A DNA stretch of 46,866 bases. Source: a bacterium (GTDB taxonomy: Bacteria > Planctomycetota > J058 > JAJDCP01). This document shows, in pieces, positions 33,701-40,852 of the stretch. The stretch is taken from contig JAUIEM010000009.1 in assembly GCA_030428695.1 (NCBI GenBank), positions 1 through 46,866 on the forward strand, written 5' to 3'. Position 1 is the first letter of the stretch, and every line of letters starts with the position of its first letter. A program made the position numbers and the translations under genes. A model generated the notes under the pieces. The model did not search any database. It was not told the DNA's origin and was given only the letters and a program-made list of their open reading frames with translations.

Positions 33701-35537
33701 CACCGATCGCTCGCTCATCCTTCCCGGGCTGCCCCTGCAGCTCCATGTCATGAGCGCGACGGCGGACGCGACAGGTATTGAGCTCGAGATCCGCGCACGC
33801 ATCGAGGCACTCGGGGAGATCGTGGTCCGCGGCCGCGTCGACGGCGCGGGGATCCACGTCGACACCGACACCTTGTGGGCGAGCGCCGCGGAGCTCATCG
33901 CGGCGCAGCTGCGGAAGCTGGTGCCCGACGGGCTGGTCCGCTTCGAGGGGCTGCGTCACGAGCGAGGCGGCCTGGTCGTCGAGCTCGCCATCCAGCTACG
34001 CAACTGCCCGCCGAGCCGGTTCAGCATCACCATCGACGAGCACGGAAAACTGCACGGCTTCGATGAGCGGCTCGTCATCCGGCTCGCCCTCGAGCAGCTC
34101 GCCGGCAGCCTGCGCGACCGGTCCCTCGCTCTGCCGGGCGGGGGCGAGCTGCGCGTGAGCGCGGTCGTCGTCAGGGATGACCTCCGCGGCCTGGTCATCG
34201 ACGGCTCGGCCGTCCTCTACGGACCGGTCGGCGTCGACTTCGAGGGCCTCGCGTTCGACGGGCTCACGCCGCGGGTCCTCGAGACGACGAAGATCACCCT
34301 GCGCGGTCTCGAGCACGTACTCTCTGGCCTGAGCGCGGTCCCGGGACTGGCCTACGTCAAGGACATCCAGCCGCTGGTCGAGGGAGGTCGCCTGGCCGGT
34401 GTGCGGGTCGTGGCGGGTGGTAGCATCGAGGACCTCGTCGCCTTCTCCGTCGGACTCCGCATCGACCGGACGGGGGTCGAGCTCGAGCTGCCCGCGCGGC
34501 TCGAGGCGGCGGGGGTCCACGTCGTCATCCCGCCCTGCTTCGCCCTGAGCGACCCCTACGCCGAGATCGGACGCCGCTCGCTGCTGATCGGCGCCCTCCT
34601 GACGCTCGCGCCGCCACAGTCGGAGAAGCTGCTGCACATCGACGGCTCGGTCACCATCCCCCTCGAAGGACCCTTCGTGATCCGCGCCGACGGCGACCTG
34701 CGCGCCTTCAGCGCGCTCCCCCTCGGGACGACCCGTGCAGAGCTCGACTTCCCGCGGCGCGAGCTGCGCGCCTCGTTGCGCTACAGCCTGACCGACCGGT
34801 TGCGGCTCGACGGGCGCCTGCGCGTGGATTTCGACGAGCGCACGCTGCGGGGCGACGCCACACTGCACGCCTTCGGCGCCCGTCTCACGCGGGCCGAGCT
34901 CGAGATCTCCGCGGAGGAGTTGCGGGCGCAGGCCGACCTCGAGATTCTCAGCGCCCGCGCGGGCGCGTCCGTGCACATGGACCTCCGCGACCCCGGGCGC
35001 TCGACGCTGACCGCCCGGGTCGGTTTCAGCCTCGACGCGTTTGGCAAGGAGCTGCATGTGGTCGGGGCCGCGCTGACCGCCGGACCGCGTGTCGCCCGCC
35101 TCGAGCTCTGCGTCCTGAACCAGAACCTCGCGATCAGCGCCGAGAACCTCGAAGGCATCACCAAGGAAAAGATCCTGGCTGCGCTGCTCGACCGGGACGT
35201 GACCGCCCTGGGCCTGAAGTTCCTCGCCGACGAGGGGGGCGGCGGGGTGGTCCTGCACGCCGAGGACGGCACCCTGGTCACTGAAGGCGCCGACGGCACC
35301 CTCATCGCGCTCGTGCCGAACGACGGCAAAGTGTTACTGGTCGAGGAGACCAGCGACGGCAACGCCCGTCGGGTCGTCGACGCCGCGGGCAACCGGGTCC
35401 AGCAGGAGGTCGGGGGAGCCTCCGGCGGCTTCGAGGTCGGCGCGATAGAACCTCTGGTCGAGGATGTGATGGTCGGACCGCCTGTCAGCGCCCCCCCGGG
35501 TAGCCTGCCCCACCCGCGGGAGTTCACCAATGACTGA
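30714..35537 (+). CDS. giant secreted protein of repeated beta-rich units (AsmA/TamB-like in style)
   Basis: 1607 residues from the ATG at 30714 (AGGTG upstream); a longer frame from 30612 would bury the signal peptide 'MRWKSAFAAGLLFFSCAPCLAQ'. A helical N-terminal part (about 25-170) is followed by more than ten related units of about 100-130 residues: several amphipathic beta strands such as 'RWRLDAAWTQRFRLPLES' or 'LRLDGRLRVDFDERTLRGDA', then a short helix, often 'L..LLR.S...W' or 'AAELIAAQLRKLVPDGLVRF'. This strand-rich repetition recalls AsmA/TamB repeating-beta-groove proteins that carry lipid across the periplasm, but no named Pfam motif is visible and the start is a signal peptide, not a membrane anchor. 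The tail (about 1500-1607) is Gly/Asp/Val-rich. It overlaps the next gene by eight bases. Confidence 0.7.
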   Translation: MRWKSAFAAGLLFFSCAPCLAQRAAYELGDTAELCSLLEVVSRLRDAPADQALLREAERLCALPEGSLANLRELARNLARVRLRPSPGLIASVLALRRVQRAITDRDPALPDVLERHRPLLHAALQIELSGQVDRDAERIRLRMASLELFFRKLLDGFDPLSTPPLDEVLVRARHAGLPAVPMVIDSLRVGVAEGVRTWQADLELLLGDGLLLRVPDHPLARVEGVLDVAPLDLQTRLAALVAERPQRELAPGLSAQIEALQVRDGQLWGRLTLDLLGHSVALEVSPALVDGALRWRLDAAWTQRFRLPLESAPRVPPVCAGAVHWDARTGVLEVEGPLSRARLDALETWLAGSDGALRRALASVLQRQPRIALAEPAERAARTILRESLAALGLDASGLTLRELALDPAGLALEARTRWECAWLPEPLDWTVRLPFDGRPDLLPTVAAALAGRRLHFGPFLALRLGEAPEPTREWPAQLDVLGDSLDLWLRFDKGRPLVRWRGDGPRSWVEGRLRSLLAGVSLEGALSLGAVTVDLDGERPRLRCEVGIGERRLFLSVDNLGIHVEGGEELVLAEVARLLRQSCGDWPVRVDRWQRNGDALSIDGTVLLDTRPLLTIRDARFVDGEVQWAGTVALSGAGRALLEESLRGPGWRLAIEDVAWHADGGPSIDLALETDGLGSFRLDDLRLLPELLRPETLSPVIVASIDAHWQKPIERRLGAWTVRVDKTPPVNGTLGLTCSLEAFGARLHFDEARFDLRDGLRPGPARFDARAWAQVLEDRLRLRFGALELRATGLRCEATGGWEDPALLFDLEVEAEGAVLTVPDNRLDRDGFRLGRLPDLEALLRGAAEAALDSFARWTEGAVVQPGPALRCEVLAVAPDAREVRVAIDALGSPLGSATLRFPRDGHPSVGFDDPEAVRMWLSELGVPCPAAECLRLDVRILRAGLAFDVAVRPPGLEIFLGLGRLSVDADGCSWDADLESLTGSLWATAAAELTDRSLILPGLPLQLHVMSATADATGIELEIRARIEALGEIVVRGRVDGAGIHVDTDTLWASAAELIAAQLRKLVPDGLVRFEGLRHERGGLVVELAIQLRNCPPSRFSITIDEHGKLHGFDERLVIRLALEQLAGSLRDRSLALPGGGELRVSAVVVRDDLRGLVIDGSAVLYGPVGVDFEGLAFDGLTPRVLETTKITLRGLEHVLSGLSAVPGLAYVKDIQPLVEGGRLAGVRVVAGGSIEDLVAFSVGLRIDRTGVELELPARLEAAGVHVVIPPCFALSDPYAEIGRRSLLIGALLTLAPPQSEKLLHIDGSVTIPLEGPFVIRADGDLRAFSALPLGTTRAELDFPRRELRASLRYSLTDRLRLDGRLRVDFDERTLRGDATLHAFGARLTRAELEISAEELRAQADLEILSARAGASVHMDLRDPGRSTLTARVGFSLDAFGKELHVVGAALTAGPRVARLELCVLNQNLAISAENLEGITKEKILAALLDRDVTALGLKFLADEGGGGVVLHAEDGTLVTEGADGTLIALVPNDGKVLLVEETSDGNARRVVDAAGNRVQQEVGGASGGFEVGAIEPLVEDVMVGPPVSAPPGSLPHPREFTND

Positions 35538-38500
35538 GCCTATCCTGGAGCGTGTCCGGGGCCTGATCGTCCAGCCCGAGCTCGCGCGCCGGAGGATGCT
35601 CCGGACGCAGAGCCTGGCCGGCGCAGGGGCCGCCCTGCTCGGCGCGCTCTGCCTGGCTGCCGCCGCGCTCGGCTACCAGCCTCCGCCCGAGCTCTGGACG
35701 AGCCTGGCCGGAGCCCGCCACCTCGCCGACGTGCTCGGCAGCTTCCTGTACCTGCCTCCGGCACACACGGCCTGGCTCAGCGCGGCCGTCAGTTGGGGCG
35801 CGCTGCTACTGCTCCCGATGCTCGCCCTGCATGCTACGGCGTGGTTGCTCGCGGCCCACAGGCGCTCGACGCCGGTCGAGGCGGAGATCGCACAGCTCAA
35901 GGGCCCGGAGCGGAAGAGCGACGGCCCGCTCTGCACCAGTCTTTCCCGCGCCTACGGCGAGCTGTGGGAGCCGGTCCTCTCCCGTGAGCTCGGGCTTCCC
36001 CGGACCTGGGCTGCCGAGCAGGTCGGTCCCGCCCTCGCCGCGACCTGCACACCCGGCCCCTTGCGCGTCGTGCTCGAGACCGCGAGCACCCGGCGACGGG
36101 CCCGCCTCGCCCTCCGCTCCCACCTCGAGCGGCCGCGTCTGGCGCGGCTGCGCCGCGTGCTTTGGGGCGGCGGTCTGCTCGCTCTCTTGTGCGCCTGCGC
36201 GCTGTTGTGTCGAAACGCGTTCGTGTTGGAGGCCCGACGCGCCGTCGTCGAGCTCGCGGCGGCCGCCGGTGTCGAGGAAGAGGAGCTGCGGCTCTACCAG
36301 GGGGACGGCCTGACCGTCCTGCGGGAGGCCGCGGCGCGTGGCGAGGCGGGCTACGACAGCGCGGAGGTCGCCGCGATCGAGCGGCTCAGCCAGCGCCTGG
36401 ACAGCCTCGCGGTCCAGGAACAGCCAGCGACGGAGCAGGAGCTCGGAGGCTTTTCGGAGGACTTCCTCGCCGCGTTCGGCGATCTCGGCGCCTTCGACGA
36501 GCCAGTGCCGGCCCCCGCGCGGGGCACAACCGAGACCCTCCAGGTCCAGAGCACGATAACGGTCGACCGTGAGGTGCTGCGCCGTGCCGCCGCGCTGCGG
36601 CGACGCGTGCGGGACGGCGCGGTCGGGGAGGACGAGCTGCTCGAGAGCGTCCGGGTCGTGACCCGCGGCGTGGTCGAGGCGGAGTCGCTGCGCGTGCAGG
36701 CCGCCCGTGCGGATCGTCGTGCCCGCCGGGCCCAGGCCCGGGCGGACAGCCTTCACGTCGCCGCGCGGCGCAACGAGCAGCGCGCCGATTCCTTGCGCGC
36801 CGTCGCCGAACGCGAGCGCGAGCGGGGGCGGCAGGAGGAGGCCAGGCAGCGGGAAGAGGAGGCAACCGAGCGCGAACGGGAGGCCGCCGCGCAGCGAGAG
36901 CGAGCGCGCAGCGCGGCGGCCGAGGCGGAGCGGCAGCGCGAGGAGGCGCGGAGGAAGAAGCGCGAGCGAAGGGAGCGGATCAAACGGATCACCGTCACCT
37001 GCATCGCCTTCGCGACCAACCCGCTCGTCGGCGCCGCCTTGCTCCTGACCGGCAAGGGCTTCGGCAGGGGCGGTGGCGGCGGCGGAGGGAGCGGCGGCGG
37101 CAGCGGTGACGGGAGCCAGCGTGGGCCCGGCGCCCCCCATGGCAACTCGACGGGGGACTCCGCCACCATCCCGGGGGCTGGCGGCGATTCCGATTCCGAT
37201 TCCGATTCCGATTCTGATTCTGATTCCGATTCTGATTCCGATTCCGATTCTGATTCCGATTCCGATTCTGATTCTGATTCCGATTCTGATTCCGATTCCG
37301 ATTCTGATTCCGATTCTGATTCTGATTCCGATTCTGATTCCGATTCCGATCCCGATTCCGCCAGCCCAGCACCTGACGCCACGTTGCCCGACGGCGCGGG
37401 CGAGCGCCACGATTCTCCCGACGCCGCCAGCCCCGCCACGGACCCCAACGCTGACGCGTCTCCCGAAGGTCCGGTCCCCGCTCCCGACGGGACCGGCCCC
37501 GCGGCCGGCACCGACACGGCGCGCCCCGACAGCCCGACCACGCCCGACGCCAGCGGCCCGTCGGACGCAACGGCTCGCGGCGACGTTCCTGCTCCGACGA
37601 CGGGCCTGCAGCCCACGCAGGTCGCGGGCGTCGAAGGGGGGCACGGGTACACCTGGCTGCGGGACACCGAAGGCAGGCTGTTCGCGCGATACGGAGGCCG
37701 GACGATCGCGATCGTCGAGCCGGTCCTGACCGACGGCATGCAAGTGCTCGCCTACTTCGGGGACCGGAGCCGGCCGTCGGTGATCGTCGCCGACGCCGCG
37801 GGCGGGCTGCTGCGGGTCGACGCCGAAGGCCAGGAGCCGCTCGCCCTCGACCGCGCCGCCCTCGGCCTCGACGCCGGGACCGGCGACCAGACGGCGCCAG
37901 CGCGCCCGGACTCCGGCCCGGCGAGCGGCGGGCGGGGTCTGCTGGGCGCCGCCCAGAACACGCTCCTCGACCTCCTTCAGGCCCACCCACGGCTCGAGCT
38001 AATCGCCCACCTCGAGAGCGGGGCGCGCGAGCACTGGTTCCTCGCGGACACGGCGTCCCGCACGCTGTACTGGGTGGGGGAGAACGACCTCCGCGCCCGG
38101 CAGCTCGCCCTCGGCGGAGACGCCGCGCCGCACGCCGGGGATGCGCTCGACCCCGGCCTGCGCGCTCTGGCGGAGCTCAGCCCGGGGCTCCCGCTCCAGC
38201 CCGCGGCGCTCGCCCGACAGCTGCGGCTCGAGCTCTCCAGCGCGGGGCTCTCCGGCATCGCTTCCTGCTGGGACGCCGACCAGGCACGCTACGCTCTCTC
38301 CCGCCTGCGCCCGGGAGAGGCGACCTTCAGCTCCTGCGGAGACCTCAGCGGCGCGAGCCAACAGGCGCTGTTCCAGGCCGAAGCGGGCCTGGCGCTCGCC
38401 CTCGGCCCACGGCTCGAGCAGGGCTGGAACCTGCGGGCCGCGAACCTGGACGCCGACACCAGCCTGGTGTTGACCCACACCGACCGTGTGCGCCTCGTCC

Positions 38501-38718
38501 GGGTCGAAGACGACCAGGCACGGGTCCACGAAGCGCCGCATGCCGCGCTCGCTGCGGTCTGGGCCCAGGCCCGGGAACGGCTGGATCCCGGGCTGTGGAG
38601 CTCGATGCCCACGACGTTGGAGACCCCCGCGGTGTTCGACGCGTGGGTCGGCCACGATACGCGCAGATTTCCTGTGTGGGAGGACCACGGCGTCGCTCCC
38701 GAGCTGATGTTTCCCTGA
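35530..38718 (+). CDS. multi-domain membrane protein with coiled coil and Ser-Asp repeats
   Basis: 1062 residues; its ATG lies in the last codons of the giant gene. Three membrane helices in the N-terminal third (about 27-47, 81-108, 208-230) are followed by a region with 'LRLYQGDGLTVLRE', a highly charged Arg/Glu/Ala coiled coil (about 390-487) and a fourth helix (about 488-510). Then come a Gly-rich hinge, 28 Asp-Ser pairs and one Asp-Pro (553-610), a Pro/Ala/Asp-rich stretch (to about 690) and a C-terminal beta-rich domain ('GYTWLRDTEGRLFARYGG', 'VLAYFGDRSRPSVIVADAAG') that looks like part of a propeller. With four helices both termini are on the same side, so the repeat and C-terminal domain may be either side; this must be tested. 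I do not recognise the family. Confidence 0.7.
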   Translation: MTEPILERVRGLIVQPELARRRMLRTQSLAGAGAALLGALCLAAAALGYQPPPELWTSLAGARHLADVLGSFLYLPPAHTAWLSAAVSWGALLLLPMLALHATAWLLAAHRRSTPVEAEIAQLKGPERKSDGPLCTSLSRAYGELWEPVLSRELGLPRTWAAEQVGPALAATCTPGPLRVVLETASTRRRARLALRSHLERPRLARLRRVLWGGGLLALLCACALLCRNAFVLEARRAVVELAAAAGVEEEELRLYQGDGLTVLREAAARGEAGYDSAEVAAIERLSQRLDSLAVQEQPATEQELGGFSEDFLAAFGDLGAFDEPVPAPARGTTETLQVQSTITVDREVLRRAAALRRRVRDGAVGEDELLESVRVVTRGVVEAESLRVQAARADRRARRAQARADSLHVAARRNEQRADSLRAVAERERERGRQEEARQREEEATEREREAAAQRERARSAAAEAERQREEARRKKRERRERIKRITVTCIAFATNPLVGAALLLTGKGFGRGGGGGGGSGGGSGDGSQRGPGAPHGNSTGDSATIPGAGGDSDSDSDSDSDSDSDSDSDSDSDSDSDSDSDSDSDSDSDSDSDSDSDSDSDSDSDPDSASPAPDATLPDGAGERHDSPDAASPATDPNADASPEGPVPAPDGTGPAAGTDTARPDSPTTPDASGPSDATARGDVPAPTTGLQPTQVAGVEGGHGYTWLRDTEGRLFARYGGRTIAIVEPVLTDGMQVLAYFGDRSRPSVIVADAAGGLLRVDAEGQEPLALDRAALGLDAGTGDQTAPARPDSGPASGGRGLLGAAQNTLLDLLQAHPRLELIAHLESGAREHWFLADTASRTLYWVGENDLRARQLALGGDAAPHAGDALDPGLRALAELSPGLPLQPAALARQLRLELSSAGLSGIASCWDADQARYALSRLRPGEATFSSCGDLSGASQQALFQAEAGLALALGPRLEQGWNLRAANLDADTSLVLTHTDRVRLVRVEDDQARVHEAPHAALAAVWAQARERLDPGLWSSMPTTLETPAVFDAWVGHDTRRFPVWEDHGVAPELMFP
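37186..37359 (+). repeat. 29 tandem GAT-TCC/TCT units coding for (Asp-Ser)n
   Basis: 174 bases of a six-base unit, GATTCC or GATTCT, with a single GATCCC (Asp-Pro) near the end. The bases are about half AT while the flanks are over 70% GC, and Asp is coded only by GAT although GAC dominates elsewhere in the gene. Homogeneous units point to recent slippage expansion. The product is a long, negatively charged, extended spacer like the SD stalks of staphylococcal adhesins. Confidence 0.97.
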
Positions 38719-38729
38719 CGGAGGACCCG

Positions 38730-40844
38730 ATGCGCGTCGCACGCTTTGTGATCTTCTTCCTGTTCGCGGCGGGCCTGCTCTGCTCTGGCCTGCTGATCGC
38801 GGACAACCTGCAGATCCTCCGGCTGCACCGTGAGATCAGGGAGGCGGCGGCCACTGACACCGGCCTCCTGGTGCACGAGTCCGGCCAGAGCCTGTTCCTC
38901 GCCGTGTCGCGTGCGGGGGAAGCCTCGGGCGAGGCCGTCGGGCCCGGGGCGGCGGCTGAGTCACGCCTCGACCAGCTCGATTGGCGCACGCAGAAGGACC
39001 TCCGCAGCCAGGACGCGCCCCAGCTCCTGGTCGTGTTGGTGGCAGCGGCGCTGCTCGGGCTCGCAGGTGCGGGCTTTCTCGGGCTCAGCCTCGCAGGGCG
39101 CGCGTGGGGCACCTTGCTTGTCGCCGCCGTGGTGATGGCATGCGGGCTCTTCTCGCTGGCGAACAACCTGTTCCTCTCCGGCTACTGGTCCAAGGCGGCC
39201 CTGCGCGAACGGCGGGAGGCCCGCTCGATCTTCCGCGAGGCGTACGTGCAGCGCTTCGGTCGGCTGCCACGATCCGGCTCCCCCGAGGCCTGGGAGGCCG
39301 ACGCCGCCGACCAGCTCCTCGCCGAGGATCCCGACCTGCAGGCCCTGGTCAAGGAGCTTCCCAGCCTGCGCGGCCTGGAACCGGAGCTCGCGCTGCGGAC
39401 CCTGCTCGCCCGCTCGGATGCCGCAATGCTGGAGGAGCTGCAGGCGCTGCACGGCATCGCCTTCCGGGTCATCCCGCGGCCGAGCAACTCCTTGCCAGGC
39501 ATGAACCAGGCCCAGCGAAGCATCCTCGCCCGCGACATCGGCGGGCTGCCGAGCCGCGACCAGCTCCAGCCGATGCTCGCCACCCTCAGCCGGGAGCCGG
39601 CCTCGCGCACCCTCAGTCCCCTCGCGCGCTTGCTGGTCGCCGAGCTCGAAGAGTTGAGCAACGACCCGACCAGCACCGCGGTCGCGCGTGCAAACGGGGC
39701 GATCCAGCTCTGCACCCTGATCGCCTTCCTGCTCGGCGTCTGGCTGATCGGATTTCGCTGGCTCGACAAGGTCAAGCGACCGCTGCGCCAGCTCGACGAG
39801 ACCCTCGACGACCTGCAGCTCACGGGCGACGGTCAGGAGCGCGTCCTCGACCCGATCGCAGTGACCGTCCGCTGGAGCGAGCTCGACCGTGAACGGCGCC
39901 GTCACGGCTTCGCCGGCAATCTGGCCCACGCGATGCTCTACCACGTCCTGACCGCCTTCCGCGGTGAGCACAACCTCAACACGGCCGCTGGCGAGGCCCG
40001 CGAGACGATGGACCGGCAGCTCGACCTGATGGTCTCGGAGCACAACATGCTCCGCTACCTGACGTGGTGCATCCCGTCGATCGGCTTCATCGGCACGGTG
40101 CTCGGCATCGGCGACGCGCTGCTGCGCGCGAACAAGCTCGCCGACCTCTCGGCGGACAGCAGCGCCGCCCTGCAGTCGGTGATCGCCAAGCTCGGGGTCG
40201 CGTTCGACACGACGCTGGTCGCGCTGCTCGCCAGCATCCTCCTGATGCTCGCTTTCCACTGGCTGCAGCGGAAAGAAGAGAGCGTCGTGCTGCGTGTCCA
40301 CGACGCGCTCCGCGACGGAGTGATCTTCGCGCTCCGCCGCCAGCCCCGCGCGTTGAGCATCGCCCTCGAGGAAGACGACGCGGGCCTCCGCCGCGTCGAG
40401 TGCGAGCTCCTGCGTTTCGACCAGGCGGGGGCAGAGAGCACGCTGCTGGTCTCCCTGCGCCGCGAGCTCGAGCCCGAAGCGCGCGACCTCGGCGGAGAGC
40501 CGCGCAAAATCAGGCTCGACACGCTGACCGACGCGGGCTACATCGACTTCCTCGAGAACTACTTCGAGGCGGCGCGGCCCTCGGTCGAGCGCTGCACCGC
40601 TCTGCTCGGCTGGCTGCAGAAGAGGAACTCCACGGCCGTCGAGCAACGCGCGCGCTACTACCGCTACGTGCTCGACAGCCTGCGCGCGCGGCGCACGGTG
40701 CTGTCGCGTGAGGGCTGGGAGGAATCGCAGAAGAGCGACCGCTCGCGCCGCCTGTTGCGCGTCCCCCGCTTCCGTTGGTGGGTCGCCGCGGGGGTGCTCG
40801 GGGTGCTCCTGGTCGCCGCTCTGACCATCCTGGCCCTGAGCTGA
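38730..40844 (+). CDS. MotA/TolQ/ExbB-type proton channel protein
   Basis: 704 residues; GGAGG upstream, 11 bases after the previous stop. Residues about 440-515 carry the family core: 'LTWCIPSIGFIGTVLGIGDA' (444-463) matches the 'P.LGLLGTV.G' helix of TolQ/ExbB, and 'KLGVAFDTTLVALLASILLM' (487-506) the following helix with the Thr pair that lines the ion path. It is three times the size of TolQ (230) owing to an N-terminal part with helices at about 5-23, 98-120 and 126-149, a periplasmic or cytoplasmic domain (155-320), another helix (324-343) and a C-terminal helix (683-703). Genes for two TolR-like partners follow directly. By family knowledge it should form a pentameric channel that turns proton or sodium flow into motion. 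Confidence 0.85.
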   Translation: MRVARFVIFFLFAAGLLCSGLLIADNLQILRLHREIREAAATDTGLLVHESGQSLFLAVSRAGEASGEAVGPGAAAESRLDQLDWRTQKDLRSQDAPQLLVVLVAAALLGLAGAGFLGLSLAGRAWGTLLVAAVVMACGLFSLANNLFLSGYWSKAALRERREARSIFREAYVQRFGRLPRSGSPEAWEADAADQLLAEDPDLQALVKELPSLRGLEPELALRTLLARSDAAMLEELQALHGIAFRVIPRPSNSLPGMNQAQRSILARDIGGLPSRDQLQPMLATLSREPASRTLSPLARLLVAELEELSNDPTSTAVARANGAIQLCTLIAFLLGVWLIGFRWLDKVKRPLRQLDETLDDLQLTGDGQERVLDPIAVTVRWSELDRERRRHGFAGNLAHAMLYHVLTAFRGEHNLNTAAGEARETMDRQLDLMVSEHNMLRYLTWCIPSIGFIGTVLGIGDALLRANKLADLSADSSAALQSVIAKLGVAFDTTLVALLASILLMLAFHWLQRKEESVVLRVHDALRDGVIFALRRQPRALSIALEEDDAGLRRVECELLRFDQAGAESTLLVSLRRELEPEARDLGGEPRKIRLDTLTDAGYIDFLENYFEAARPSVERCTALLGWLQKRNSTAVEQRARYYRYVLDSLRARRTVLSREGWEESQKSDRSRRLLRVPRFRWWVAAGVLGVLLVAALTILALS

Positions 40845-40852
40845 GGGACGCG

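Noticed and set aside
30863..33898. 1011-codon open frame on the minus strand inside the giant secreted protein gene
   Set aside because: Composition is almost only Ser/Arg/Ala/Pro/Thr; it is a frame shadow caused by high GC at third codon positions.
37190..37729. Ile/Pro-rich plus-strand frame and Arg/Asn-rich minus-strand frames over the Ser-Asp array
   Set aside because: These are the other phases of the six-base repeat; the frame giving Asp-Ser belongs to the 1062-residue protein.
38730..40844. Reading the channel gene as part of a Zorya anti-phage system
   Set aside because: Zorya needs ZorC/ZorD-type or helicase/nuclease partners beside ZorA/ZorB; none is present here, and the neighbours are secreted or envelope proteins.
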